Part shown: positions 1-8,826 of the stretch, piece after piece | Layout of the letters: each line of letters opens with the position of its first letter | Position numbering within the stretch: position 1 is the first letter of the stretch | Assembly: GCA_902491395.1 (NCBI GenBank) | Contig: CABUHO010000027.1 | Location: forward strand, 1-26,059 | Length of the DNA: 26,059 bases | Direction: 5' to 3' | From: an uncultured Collinsella sp. | GTDB taxonomy: Bacteria; Actinomycetota; Coriobacteriia; Coriobacteriales; Coriobacteriaceae | Program-made: the position numbers and the translations under genes | The notes under the pieces: model-generated | Seen by the model: the letters and a program-made list of their open reading frames with translations, nothing else | Database searches by the model: none | Told to the model about the DNA's origin: nothing

Positions 1-591
1 GGCTGGCACAGGTTCTCGGGCGCCGCCAGGCGCGCGGGCGCCCCCGCCGCGGGGGCCAGGAGGCTCTGGGTGGCGCTGCTGGCCTCGTCGCGCTCGGGAA
101 GGCCGCTCCCGGCCGGCGAGGACGTCGCGGTCCGGATGCTCGCCCGGGAGATAGCCTCCCTCGACGCCGACATCGGGGAGCTCGACTCGCTCGTGGCCGA
201 CTCGCTGGCGGGCGACGAGGTCTACGAGTGCCTCCTCACGGTGCCCGGGATCGGCCCCAAGACCGCCGCGGCGCTGGTGACGTCGATCGACATATCCGCG
301 TTCAGGGGGCATGACGAGCTCGCGAGCTATTGCGGCGTGGCGCCGTCCGACAGGCGCTCCGGGAGCAGCATCAGGTCGACGTCGCCGCAGCGCGGCGGGA
401 ACAGGCAGCTCAAGAACCTGCTCATATTCAGCTGCAACTCCCTCATCGGCACGGACAACAGGTTCGGGAGGTACTACGGGGAGTGCAGGGCGAGGGGGAT
501 GAGGCACGGCAAGGCGCTGAAGGCGGTCGCGAGGAAGAGGCTCAAGGTCATCTACGCGATCATGCGCGACGCCGTCCCGTACGCGGCCTAG
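1..591 (+). CDS. IS110-family transposase, C-terminal part (5' end outside window)
   Basis: The reading frame is open from base 1 to the TAG at 589-591, so this is the 3' part of a longer gene that starts before the window. The C-terminal domain of IS110-family transposases is recognisable: a helix-hairpin-helix-like VPGIGPKTAAALV segment, then FRGHDELASYCGVAP, a basic SGSS.R.TSPQRGGNRQLKN stretch and a closing KALKAVARKRLKVIYAIM. The conserved Ser within that stretch is the nucleophile region known for the family. The N-terminal RuvC-like DEDD domain is not in view. A GTG at 70 could be mistaken for a start, but the frame and the family length of about 400 residues argue against it. Whether the element is intact cannot be judged here. 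Confidence 0.88.
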   Translation, partial: GWHRFSGAARRAGAPAAGARRLWVALLASSRSGRPLPAGEDVAVRMLAREIASLDADIGELDSLVADSLAGDEVYECLLTVPGIGPKTAAALVTSIDISAFRGHDELASYCGVAPSDRRSGSSIRSTSPQRGGNRQLKNLLIFSCNSLIGTDNRFGRYYGECRARGMRHGKALKAVARKRLKVIYAIMRDAVPYAA

Positions 592-694
592 CGGGCGGCG
601 GGATCAACCGAAGGGGAAGCGGGGGCGCCGGGCGCCCGGATGCGTCATGCCGAAATGGCGCGAAGCACGCGGTTGACAAAACTATAGAGACACG
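592..694 (+). mobile_element. Probable right end of the IS110 element
   Basis: About 100 bases follow the transposase stop and end in TTGACA (673-678), TATAGA (683-688) and GACAC. IS110 elements lack classical terminal inverted repeats and have short non-coding ends, so the boundary cannot be read from repeats. I place it near 694 from resemblance, recalled from memory, to other actinobacterial IS110 right ends. The TTGACA and TATAGA boxes are only 4 bases apart, so they do not form a promoter in this arrangement. Confidence 0.45.
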
Positions 695-893
695 TCCCGG
701 CGAGCCGGGCAGCCTTCGGGGATACCCCCGTTCTCGCTGTGCGCGCGGCGGTCGCCGCATTCGCGTCGACAGACTTGGGGAACCCCCGCCGAAGGAGAGG
801 ATTGCGGGCCGCCGGAGCGGTATCCGCGGATATGAGACTGAGCCGAAGGCGTCGACGACATGCCGGGGGCGGACCGGGACGGGTTCAACGGCA

Positions 894-929
894 GGCCCCG
901 CCGACCGATTGCAAGCGGTCGGCGGGGCC
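894..929. terminator. 14-bp perfect hairpin, terminator-like
   Basis: Bases 894-907 are perfectly complementary to 916-929, with an 8-base loop. There is no T-run on either side, so an intrinsic terminator is possible but unproven. It could instead be a stem of a structured RNA. Confidence 0.4.
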
Positions 930-1082
930 ATTGTGGCTCTTGACAGCGGATTGGGTCATATGAGCGAGCAGTCTCGAGGTGCCCCAGGTTGGCGCGAAAG
1001 AGGAGCGACGCGTACTTCTGTACGCGAGCGACGGTTTGAGCGACAAGATGGGGTGCTTCGGGGCTGCGCAGCGTCAACGTGA

Positions 1083-1104
1083 CCGCCGTTCGGTAGAACG
1101 GCGG
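1083..1104. terminator. Hairpin downstream of the phosphoesterase gene
   Basis: CCGCCGTT (1083-1090) pairs with AACGGCGG (1097-1104) around a 6-base loop, 7 bases beyond the stop of the minus-strand phosphoesterase. The position fits a terminator for that gene, but a T-tract is missing. Confidence 0.4.
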
Positions 1105-1111
1105 AACAAGG

Positions 1112-1951
1112 TTATTCGCCCGGGTTGATATTCGCGTAGAACTCCGCACCATCATCCAGGCGCAGGATTCCGACGCGGCCGAACTCGGAGCCGGTGGCGG
1201 CGGCGCAGTCGATATCGATGCGATCGGGCACGCCGGCGGTATCCTCGCCACCCAGGCGCACAATCTGCCCGCGGCCCGACTCCTCATCGAGCCCCGCCAG
1301 GCCGCCAACCTCGCAATAGCGCCCAAGCGACACCGTGGGCGTGTGGCCGCTCACCACGACCGGGCCCTCGCCCTCGGCAGAAAGCAGCCCCGTCGGCGCA
1401 TCCCAATAGCCGTGACGAATCCACAGCAGGTCATCGGACGACTGCACCGCGAGCATCTGCTGCAGCAGCTCGCGATCGGCACCCACCGCTCCGACTCCAT
1501 CGGCACAATCGACGCCATGCTCAAGCAAAAACGCGCGCGCCGCCTTCATCTCGATTCCAGCATGTACCAGCAGATACGGGCGCTCCTCGGTCTCGGCCAC
1601 CGCGTAGAGGGGCAGCGCGGCCATCCATCGCACGAGCTCCTCGTATGCCTCAAATTCCATGTCGTTGAGCTGCTCGCGCGTCGTCCAGCCACCGTTGATA
1701 TCCCAGGTCTCGGCATCGAGCGGATCCTGGCCAATGATGGCATCGAGCATGATCTGCTCGTGATTGCCCTTGAGCACGCGGGCGTTGGGCAGCGAGCGCA
1801 CGAGCTTAATAACGCCGACCGGATCGGGTCCGCGATCGATCATGTCGCCCAGCACGTACAGCGTGTCGTCGGACGTCAACGAGATCTTAGACAGGGCCTC
1901 GTCAAGCGCACGCACGTGTCCGTGAGCATCAGATGTCACATAGATCGCCAT
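1112..1951 (-). CDS. PPP-type metallophosphoesterase (serine/threonine phosphatase-like)
   Basis: This is a 279-residue cytosolic metallophosphoesterase of the PPP class (PphA/ApaH-like), a dinuclear-metal phosphatase. The motifs are in order: SDAHGH with D8 and H10, GDMIDRG at 35-41, GNHE at 62-65, then LLVHAG and VVSGHTP supplying the late histidines. The length and motif order match bacterial Ser/Thr-type phosphatases. The substrate, phosphoprotein or dinucleotide, cannot be told from sequence. The ATG at 1951 is preceded by a GAAAGG-type ribosome binding site and the N-terminus begins directly with the first beta strand, so the start is secure. It is transcribed divergently from the antiporter gene and appears to be a single-gene unit. 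Confidence 0.87.
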   Translation of the reverse strand: MAIYVTSDAHGHVRALDEALSKISLTSDDTLYVLGDMIDRGPDPVGVIKLVRSLPNARVLKGNHEQIMLDAIIGQDPLDAETWDINGGWTTREQLNDMEFEAYEELVRWMAALPLYAVAETEERPYLLVHAGIEMKAARAFLLEHGVDCADGVGAVGADRELLQQMLAVQSSDDLLWIRHGYWDAPTGLLSAEGEGPVVVSGHTPTVSLGRYCEVGGLAGLDEESGRGQIVRLGGEDTAGVPDRIDIDCAAATGSEFGRVGILRLDDGAEFYANINPGE

Positions 1952-2026
1952 GGAACGCCTTTCCCTACCTTGCGACCGAAGCCCGGAACCGCAACTAAAA
2001 CTTCAAGTTGAACTTAAACGTTACCC

Positions 2027-2055
2027 ATTGTACTCCGTTGCAATAAAGCTGGAAA
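2027..2055 (-). promoter_or_regulatory. Candidate promoter for the phosphoesterase gene
   Basis: On the minus strand TTTCCA (2055-2050) and TACAAT (2032-2027) are separated by 17 bases. The -10 box matches 5 of 6 consensus bases and the -35 box 4 of 6. The implied leader is about 70 bases. Confidence 0.35.
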
Positions 2056-2204
2056 GGGTTTCCGAGCAGAGGCAAAGACGGCAGCCGTCTATGACGATAT
2101 CGCGCACGCCCGCAATCCAGGCCCATAAACCCACCATCTTTGGGTACAAATAACCGCAGACAACTGACCGTGCCACGCCAACCACCCAGGAGCGGACACC
2201 ATCC

Positions 2205-3806
2205 ATGAACCAGATCCTTCTCTTTATCGGCCTCGTTATTATTTTGTGCCTGACCATCAAACCCGTCGGCAAAAAACTCCCCTTCCCCACCCTGCTCATC
2301 TTTATCGCGCTCGGCATGCTGCTGGGCGTCAACGGTCCGGCGCACATCGACTTTAGCGACTATGCGCTCACCGAAACCGTCTGCAGCACGGCGCTGCTGT
2401 TCATCATGTTCTACGGCGGCTTTAACACCAACATCGACCGCGCCAAACCTGTCGCCGTGCCCGCGGTGCTGCTGAGCACGCTCGGCGTCGTCATCACCGC
2501 TGGCATCACCGGCGTGTTCGCGCACTTTGTACTGGGCTTCGACTGGACTGGCGGCCTGCTGCTGGGCTCAGTCGTGGCGTCGACCGACGCGGCGAGCGTC
2601 TTTAGCGTGCTGCGCGAGCACAACCTGTCGCTGAGGAGCGGCACCGACTCGCTGCTCGAGGTCGAATCGGGCTCCAACGACCCCGTCGCCTACATGCTCA
2701 CCGCGGTGCTCGCGACCCTTGCGGCGGGCGGCAATATCGACATTCCCGTGTTGCTGGCCAAGCAGATCATCCTGGGCGTGGGGCTGGGCCTTGCCATCGG
2801 CTGGACATCCAGCCGTCTGATTGAGCGCGCACACGCAACGGCCGAGGGCGCGCAGACTATCTTTTTGTTCGCCGTGGCGATCATCGCCTACGCGCTGCCG
2901 AGCTACCTGGGTGGCAACGGCTTTTTGGCCGTGTACCTGGCCGGCATTGTGCTGGGCGCGAGCGACATCACCGGCAAGGTCGAGATGGCACACTTCTTCG
3001 ACACCCTCACCGAGATGGCCGAGATGACCATTTTCTTTTTGCTCGGCCTGCTCGTGACGCCCGCCCGCCTGCCGCAAATGCTGCTGCCGGGCCTGGCGCT
3101 CATGGCGTTTATGCTCTTTGCGAGCCGCCCCATCGCCGTCGGTCTGCTGCTGACGCCCTTTAAGACGAGCCCTCGCCAGGTTGCGCTCGTAAGCTGGGCG
3201 GGTCTGCGCGGCGCAGCTTCGGTCGTATTTAGCCTCTTTGCCGTTGTGGCCGGTGTTCCCGGTGGGCACGACCTGTTTGACCTGGTGTTTGTGATTGCCG
3301 TGTCGAGCATTGTGGTGCAGGGCTCGCTGCTGCCAGCAGTGGCGAAGAAACTCGATATGATCGATGCAGAAGGCGACGTGCGCCGCACGTTTAACGACTA
3401 CCGCGACGAGGACGGTATGTCGTTCGTCAAGCTCAAGGTGGGCGCGGGGCATCCGTTTGCCGGGCGCTCGCTCGCCGATATTGGCAGCGCTACGGACATG
3501 CTGGTGGTCCTGGTGCTGCGCGACGGGGCGCACCCGGTACTACCCAACGGCGATACCGTTATTGAGGAAGGCGACCTTCTAGTTATGGCCGCGCCGACGT
3601 TTGAAGAACGTGCCGAGGTTACGCTGCGCGAGGTCACCGTGACGCCCCACGGTCGCCTAGCAGGACAGCGCCTGCGCGACGTGCCGCAGGGCAAACACCC
3701 GTTTATTGTGGTGATGCTCAAGCGCGAAGGCCAGACGATCATCCCCGACGGCGACACCCTAATATACGCCGGCGACGAAGCCGTCATCGCCACGCTGGCA
3801 TCGTAG
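2205..3806 (+). CDS. K+/H+ (cation/proton) antiporter with RCK_C domains, CvrA/NhaP2 type
   Basis: This is a 533-residue integral membrane antiporter of the CPA superfamily that exchanges protons for K+ or Na+. Residues 1 to about 385 are a run of hydrophobic segments with GMLLGVNGP, ALLFIMFYGG, the SVVASTDAASVFSVL helix and the ESGSNDPVAYML segment. ESGSNDP carries the acidic ion-binding residues typical of this family. The tail from about 400 to 533 is cytosolic and holds two TrkA-C (RCK_C)-like repeats (VGAGHPFAGRSLADI... and PHGRLAGQRLRDV...), each ending in GD.LI or GDLLV turns, which fits ligand gating. An AGGAG lies 12 bases before the ATG, somewhat far. It is probably a single gene, ending 29 bases before a convergent small gene with no clear terminator between. 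Confidence 0.9.
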   Translation: MNQILLFIGLVIILCLTIKPVGKKLPFPTLLIFIALGMLLGVNGPAHIDFSDYALTETVCSTALLFIMFYGGFNTNIDRAKPVAVPAVLLSTLGVVITAGITGVFAHFVLGFDWTGGLLLGSVVASTDAASVFSVLREHNLSLRSGTDSLLEVESGSNDPVAYMLTAVLATLAAGGNIDIPVLLAKQIILGVGLGLAIGWTSSRLIERAHATAEGAQTIFLFAVAIIAYALPSYLGGNGFLAVYLAGIVLGASDITGKVEMAHFFDTLTEMAEMTIFFLLGLLVTPARLPQMLLPGLALMAFMLFASRPIAVGLLLTPFKTSPRQVALVSWAGLRGAASVVFSLFAVVAGVPGGHDLFDLVFVIAVSSIVVQGSLLPAVAKKLDMIDAEGDVRRTFNDYRDEDGMSFVKLKVGAGHPFAGRSLADIGSATDMLVVLVLRDGAHPVLPNGDTVIEEGDLLVMAAPTFEERAEVTLREVTVTPHGRLAGQRLRDVPQGKHPFIVVMLKREGQTIIPDGDTLIYAGDEAVIATLAS

Positions 3807-3835
3807 TGGCTAGGGGTAGCTAATTTGGGAAGGGG

Positions 3836-4027
3836 TTAGTCATCGTCGACGGCAAAGTCGCGGAGATCGAGGCCTTCGCGTTCGGCTCGGGCCAGGAGCT
3901 CTTGGGGCGACTCGTCCTCGATATCCACTACGTCGAGCATGGCGGTCGGAAAGCCCACGCCCGCCGCACTCCCCGCGCGGTCGAGCAGGCTCTCGCGCAG
4001 CTGGTCAACATCGACTTTAATCTTCAC
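3836..4027 (-). CDS. Small hypothetical protein (63 aa)
   Basis: The start chosen is the GTG at 4027, which has a strong TAGGAGG seven bases upstream. The frame stays open further upstream, but that extension has no ribosome binding site and crosses the promoter region of the opposite gene. The product begins VKIKVDVDQLRESLLD and is rich in Asp and Glu, with an acidic C-terminus (DFAVDDD). No membrane segment or known domain is seen. The middle, PTAMLDVVDIEDESPQELLARAEREGLDL, looks like a beta strand followed by a helix. No function is assigned. Confidence 0.72.
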   Translation of the reverse strand: MKIKVDVDQLRESLLDRAGSAAGVGFPTAMLDVVDIEDESPQELLARAEREGLDLRDFAVDDD

Positions 4028-4139
4028 GGTGAATCCTCCTACCGGGCAATCGCGACCGGACAAACCGCACGTCCCAACTGATGTGCAATAAACTCCAGAT
4101 ACGGCCATAATAAAATAATGAACATCAGGGAGGTTACGG

Positions 4140-4499
4140 ATGATGGACAAGCTCACTGCCATGACGGAACAAGTCAGGGATTTTTGTGATGCGCGCGATT
4201 GGCGCAAATATCACACTCCAAAGGAACTTGCCATCGGCATAGCGACAGAGTCCTCCGAACTCCTTCAGCTTTTCCGCTTTATGAGCGACGAGCGCATTGC
4301 AGAAATGTTCGATAACCCTGATCAGCGCCAAGCCATCGAAGACGAAGTCGCTGACACGCTCCTCTTTCTCCTGCGTTTCGCCGATCTAAACGGAATCGAC
4401 CTCCCAAAGGCGCTCTCGTCCAAACTCAAACGCAACGGCGAGCGCTATCCCGTCGACACCAGCTCCAGCGAATACAGAAAGGCGGACCACCATGAGTAA
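4140..4499 (+). CDS. MazG-like nucleotide pyrophosphohydrolase
   Basis: This is a 119-residue all-alpha NTP pyrophosphatase of the MazG-like group, which hydrolyses (d)NTPs to NMP and pyrophosphate. The Mg-binding motifs are visible: E37-S-S-E40 in the first helix and E69-V-A-D72 in the second, followed by K.KRNGERYP near 95-104, a common C-terminal signature of this group. The first ATG is used, with GGGAGG six bases upstream; a second ATG follows immediately. Its last 8 bases overlap the start of the next gene (ATGAGTAA arrangement), so the two are translationally coupled. Base composition is a little more AT-rich than neighbouring housekeeping genes. The context suggests it supports the nuclease/helicase beside it rather than general house-cleaning. 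Confidence 0.88.
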   Translation: MMDKLTAMTEQVRDFCDARDWRKYHTPKELAIGIATESSELLQLFRFMSDERIAEMFDNPDQRQAIEDEVADTLLFLLRFADLNGIDLPKALSSKLKRNGERYPVDTSSSEYRKADHHE

Positions 4500-6234
4500 C
4501 GAGTTCGCCCTTCGGCAATACACGCTTCCCCTGCCCCAGCCCTTCGAGACAAGCGAATCGCTGCAAGACTTTGGCACGCCAAATCCAGGGTCGCACCACG
4601 ACGAAAGCTGGCCTGCTCTCTACATCCTGACCAACAGCAAAAACAAAACGGCGTACATCGGTCAAACGACCAATTATCGACGCCGCATGAAGCAACACGC
4701 CGCAAACGTGGACAAAGACTTCGACCGGACCCTTCTGATTGACAATCCGACCTTCAATCAGTCAGCAACATTTGAGTTTGAGAATCGACTTATCGAGCTG
4801 TTCTGCGCTGACGAAAAATACCAGGTAACCAACGCCAACAATGGCTATGCCCAGTTCGATTATTTTGAGCGACCTCAGTATCGCCAGAAGTTCAGAGACC
4901 TCTGGTCGAAACTTCGCGAAGAGAACTATGCGATCCACCCCATCGAAGAGCTCGAGAACACTGACCTGTTCAAATTCTCGCCCTTCAAGACGCTCACGCC
5001 CGATCAATACGAAACGATTGAGGCGATTTACAGGCGGCTCGAGCAAGAGCATGAAGACATTAAACACGGCGGGCCCAAGAAAGAGCGCGTAACCGTCGTG
5101 AACGGCGCGCCGGGAACAGGCAAAACAATCCTCGCCATCAGTCTCATGTTCAAAATCAAAAATGAGCCGAACCTTTCCGGCCTGCGGGTCGGCTTCGTGA
5201 CGCCCATGGAGTCTCTGAGCAAGACGCTCAAAAAACTCACGCACTTCCTCCCCGGGTTAAAGCCCGGCGATATCCTGAGCCCCAGCGACGTCACAAAAAA
5301 CGATCGGTATGACATCTTGCTTGTCGACGAGGCGCACCGACTGGGAAACTACTTATCCGCCGGCGCCGGCATCGGAGCTTTCTACAACACATGTGAACGA
5401 CTCAACTTGCCGCGCACGAGCAGCCAGGTGGATTGGATTTTCAAATGCTGCGACAAGTCGTACCTGTTCTATGACCCCAAACAGCAAGTCCGCGCATCGG
5501 GACTCAACCGAGATGGCCTTGAGCAGCGACTCAATCAACTCGAAGAAGCGGGTATTGAAACCGAAGAGTTCAACCTAAGCACGCAAATGCGCGTGCGCGG
5601 CGGCGACGAGTACCTCGATTTTGTCTACGACCTGCTCGATAACAAGGCGTACATGCATGCCGGCATGAAGTTCAAAGAACTCTTTTCATCGGAGCCTTAC
5701 GATTCGCGAGCCGGGGATCCGGACAGCGATATCCCCAGATACCAGTTTGGAATCGTCGACCAATTTGAGGATTTCTGCTCCCTACAGCAGGCCAAAGAAA
5801 AAGAAGTTGGGCTATCCCGTATGACAGCCGGTTTTGCTTGGAAATGGGAAAGCAAGAGCAATAAAGATGCGTTCGATATCGTCATCGGGGGCATTCCCAA
5901 ACGCTGGAACTCAACCCAGAAGGATTGGGTTAACTCCACCAACGCCGTCAACGAAGTCGGATGCATTCATACGGTACAAGGCTACGATCTCAACTACGGA
6001 TTCGTAATTCTGGGTCCCGACATTTACTACGATACCGACAAGAATGCCGTCTGCGTTAGCGGAGCGAACTTCAAAGATGCTGTCGCAAAAAAGAAGGCGA
6101 GCGACGACGACCTGCAAAAGATTATCGTCAACGCCTACTACGTTCTCATGACGCGCGGCATGCTGGGAACGTATCTCTATGTGTGCGACCCCGCTCTCAA
6201 GGAGTATTTGTCGCGGTATATCCCGGTGATATAG
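4492..6234 (+). CDS. GIY-YIG nuclease fused to DUF2075 (Schlafen-like) ATPase/helicase
   Basis: This is a 580-residue, two-domain protein. Residues about 41-110 form a GIY-YIG nuclease: LYIL at 43-46, AYIGQT at 54-59, an arginine-rich helix (R63-R65) and the catalytic-type Glu in FEFENRL (E97). From about 195 a DUF2075 SF1-like ATPase follows: Walker A GAPGTGKT (205-212), Walker B DILLVDEAHR (274-283), YDPKQQV (327-333), the NLSTQMR arginine motif (361-367), HTVQGYDLNYGFVILGPD (493-510) and a final NAYYVLMTRGMLGTYLYV (547-564). All catalytic motifs look intact. It overlaps the MazG-like gene by 8 bases and has an AAAGG ribosome binding site inside it. DUF2075 proteins are widespread in defence islands. 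I infer an anti-phage or DNA/RNA surveillance role; the substrate is unknown. Confidence 0.88.
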   Translation: MSNEFALRQYTLPLPQPFETSESLQDFGTPNPGSHHDESWPALYILTNSKNKTAYIGQTTNYRRRMKQHAANVDKDFDRTLLIDNPTFNQSATFEFENRLIELFCADEKYQVTNANNGYAQFDYFERPQYRQKFRDLWSKLREENYAIHPIEELENTDLFKFSPFKTLTPDQYETIEAIYRRLEQEHEDIKHGGPKKERVTVVNGAPGTGKTILAISLMFKIKNEPNLSGLRVGFVTPMESLSKTLKKLTHFLPGLKPGDILSPSDVTKNDRYDILLVDEAHRLGNYLSAGAGIGAFYNTCERLNLPRTSSQVDWIFKCCDKSYLFYDPKQQVRASGLNRDGLEQRLNQLEEAGIETEEFNLSTQMRVRGGDEYLDFVYDLLDNKAYMHAGMKFKELFSSEPYDSRAGDPDSDIPRYQFGIVDQFEDFCSLQQAKEKEVGLSRMTAGFAWKWESKSNKDAFDIVIGGIPKRWNSTQKDWVNSTNAVNEVGCIHTVQGYDLNYGFVILGPDIYYDTDKNAVCVSGANFKDAVAKKKASDDDLQKIIVNAYYVLMTRGMLGTYLYVCDPALKEYLSRYIPVI

Positions 6235-6328
6235 ACCTAGCGACCGCCCTCCCCCATGTAACCATCCTGTAAATCATAGCGGCACACTCGAGTTTTGCTG
6301 TGATGCGGTCGCGTCTGGCGCTGCACTG

Positions 6329-6337
6329 TGCTAAAGT
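6329..6337 (+). promoter_or_regulatory. Possible extended -10 promoter for serC-serA
   Basis: TGCTAAAGT forms an extended -10 element about 40 bases before the serC ATG. No good -35 box is seen at the expected spacing, so the call is tentative. No riboswitch or T-box fold is evident in 6235-6376. Confidence 0.35.
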
Positions 6338-6376
6338 ATCCCGAACGTTCAAACGACTACGAAGGGGACCTAGAAG

Positions 6377-7501
<1,125 letters not shown>

Positions 7502-7573
7502 CCCGCAACACGCGGGCCGACCAGCCACCTCAGACCACCCTGTTTAGATCAAAACCTGCTAAGGAGTTTTTCC

Positions 7574-8737
7574 ATGCGTAAGATTAAGACCATCGACGAC
7601 ATCACTAAAGACGGCAAAGTCGAGTTTGGCGAGGGCTACGAGTTTGTAAGCACCGCCGAGGAGGCCGACGCAATCCTGATGCGCTCGACCGACCTGCACG
7701 GCTACGAGCTGCCCGAGGGCATTCGCGCCATCGCCCGCTGCGGCGCCGGTGTCAACAACATTCCCGTCGAGGAGTACGCCAAGAAGGGCGTCGTCGTCTT
7801 TAACTCCCCCGGCGCCAACAGCAACGCCGTCAAGGAGCTCGTCTTGGGCATGCTGGTGCTTTCGAGCCGCGGCGTGGTACAGTCGATGAACTGGGTGCGC
7901 GACAACGCCGACGACCCCGAGATCCAGGTCGATGCCGAGAAGGCCAAGAAGGCCTTTGTGGGCCGCGAGCTCAAAGGCAAGCGCATCGGCGTCATCGGCC
8001 TGGGCAACGTGGGCTCCAAGGTCGCCAACGCCTGCGTCGACCTGGGTATGGACGTCTACGGCTACGATCCGTTCATTTCCGTTGAGCACGCGTGGGTGCT
8101 GAGCCGCGAGGTGCAGCGCGTGGGCACGCTCGAGGATCTGTGCCGCGGCTGCGACTACCTCACCGTACACGTGCCCAGCAAGGCCGACACCATCGGTATG
8201 ATCAGCACCGAGCAGATTAACCTGCTGGCACCGGGCGCCGTGCTCATCAACTACGCGCGCGAGACCATCATTGATGAGGACGCCGTCGATACCGCCCTGC
8301 GCGAGGGCAAGCTGAGCTGGTTTAGCTGCGACTTTGCCACGCCCAAGACCGTCAAGATGCCCAACACGTTTATCACCACGCATTCGGGCGCCGGCACCGG
8401 CGAGGCCGAGGCCAACTGCGCCGACATGGCCATCAGCGAGCTCAAGGATTACCTGGAAAACGGCAACATCGCGCACAGCGTCAACTACCCCGCCTGCAGC
8501 ATGGGCAAGGCGCGCGCCGCAAGCCGCATTGCCTGCCTGCATGCCAACGTGCCCAACATGATCGGCCAGATCACGGCCATTCTCGCCAAGGACAACGCCA
8601 ACGTGCAGCGCATGACCAACGAGTCCGCTGGCGAGAACGCCTACACCATGTTCGACACCGATGAGCACCTGGACGGCAGCACGATCGAGGCGCTCAAGCA
8701 GATTCCGTCGATGTATCGCGTGCGCGTGATTAAATAG
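7574..8737 (+). CDS. serA: D-3-phosphoglycerate dehydrogenase with ACT domain
   Basis: This is a 387-residue NAD-dependent dehydrogenase that oxidises 3-phosphoglycerate to 3-phosphohydroxypyruvate, the first step of serine synthesis. The Rossmann motif IGVIGLGNVGSK is at about 138-149, the catalytic Arg lies in NYARE (R229) and the catalytic His in ITTH (H270). The classical D-x-x-x-E-P segment is replaced by CDFATP, so the Glu of the textbook Arg-Glu-His triad is not in its usual place; some short SerA types share this. Residues about 318-387 form a C-terminal ACT domain (HANVPNMIGQITAIL), the usual site of serine feedback control. AAGGAG lies 7 bases before the ATG. The gene lies downstream of serC and ends at a strong terminator. 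Confidence 0.94.
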   Translation: MRKIKTIDDITKDGKVEFGEGYEFVSTAEEADAILMRSTDLHGYELPEGIRAIARCGAGVNNIPVEEYAKKGVVVFNSPGANSNAVKELVLGMLVLSSRGVVQSMNWVRDNADDPEIQVDAEKAKKAFVGRELKGKRIGVIGLGNVGSKVANACVDLGMDVYGYDPFISVEHAWVLSREVQRVGTLEDLCRGCDYLTVHVPSKADTIGMISTEQINLLAPGAVLINYARETIIDEDAVDTALREGKLSWFSCDFATPKTVKMPNTFITTHSGAGTGEAEANCADMAISELKDYLENGNIAHSVNYPACSMGKARAASRIACLHANVPNMIGQITAILAKDNANVQRMTNESAGENAYTMFDTDEHLDGSTIEALKQIPSMYRVRVIK

Positions 8738-8777
8738 CGCCGACGCCAAGCCTGTCAGACAGGCCACGAAGCCCATT

Positions 8778-8813
8778 CGGCCCCCGTTTTCACGAAACGG
8801 GGGCCGATTTTGT
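8778..8813 (+). terminator. Strong intrinsic terminator after serA
   Basis: A perfect 12-bp stem, 8778-8789 with 8795-8806, has a 5-base loop and is followed by ATTTTGTT. This is a textbook rho-independent terminator closing serC-serA. Confidence 0.9.
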
Positions 8814-8826
8814 TGCTCCGACTGGT

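Larger units (their letters stand above)
695..1111. other. Gene-free, hairpin-rich stretch
   Basis: No convincing gene is visible between the IS end and the phosphoesterase. The stretch contains many short GC-rich inverted repeats, including CCCGG/CCGGG at 696-709, GGGG/CCCC around 717-728, GCGGCG/CGCCGC around 746-759, a perfect 14-bp stem at 894-929, GCGTAC/GTACGC at 1010-1025 and an 8-bp stem at 1083-1104. It may hold a structured RNA or old insertion debris. Reading frames crossing it have no recognisable domain. Confidence 0.4.

Noticed and set aside
673..688. TTGACA and TATAGA near the IS110 end as a promoter
   Set aside because: The boxes are only 4 bases apart, far below the 16-18 needed. 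They could form a promoter only after rearrangement of the element ends.
682..1326. Minus-strand open frame across the gene-free region
   Set aside because: It runs through several perfect hairpins and overlaps the end of the phosphoesterase gene; no recognisable domain.
2568..3533. A 321-codon minus-strand frame opposite the antiporter
   Set aside because: Antisense shadow of a clear membrane protein; no domain and no ribosome binding site.
4028..4207. Upstream extension of the small minus-strand gene
   Set aside because: The extension has no ribosome binding site and overlaps the start region of the MazG-like gene, whereas the GTG at 4027 has a strong TAGGAGG.
7559..8776. A 405-codon minus-strand frame opposite serA
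   Set aside because: serA on the plus strand has complete family motifs; the antisense product has only repetitive Gly/Val/His/Ala composition.
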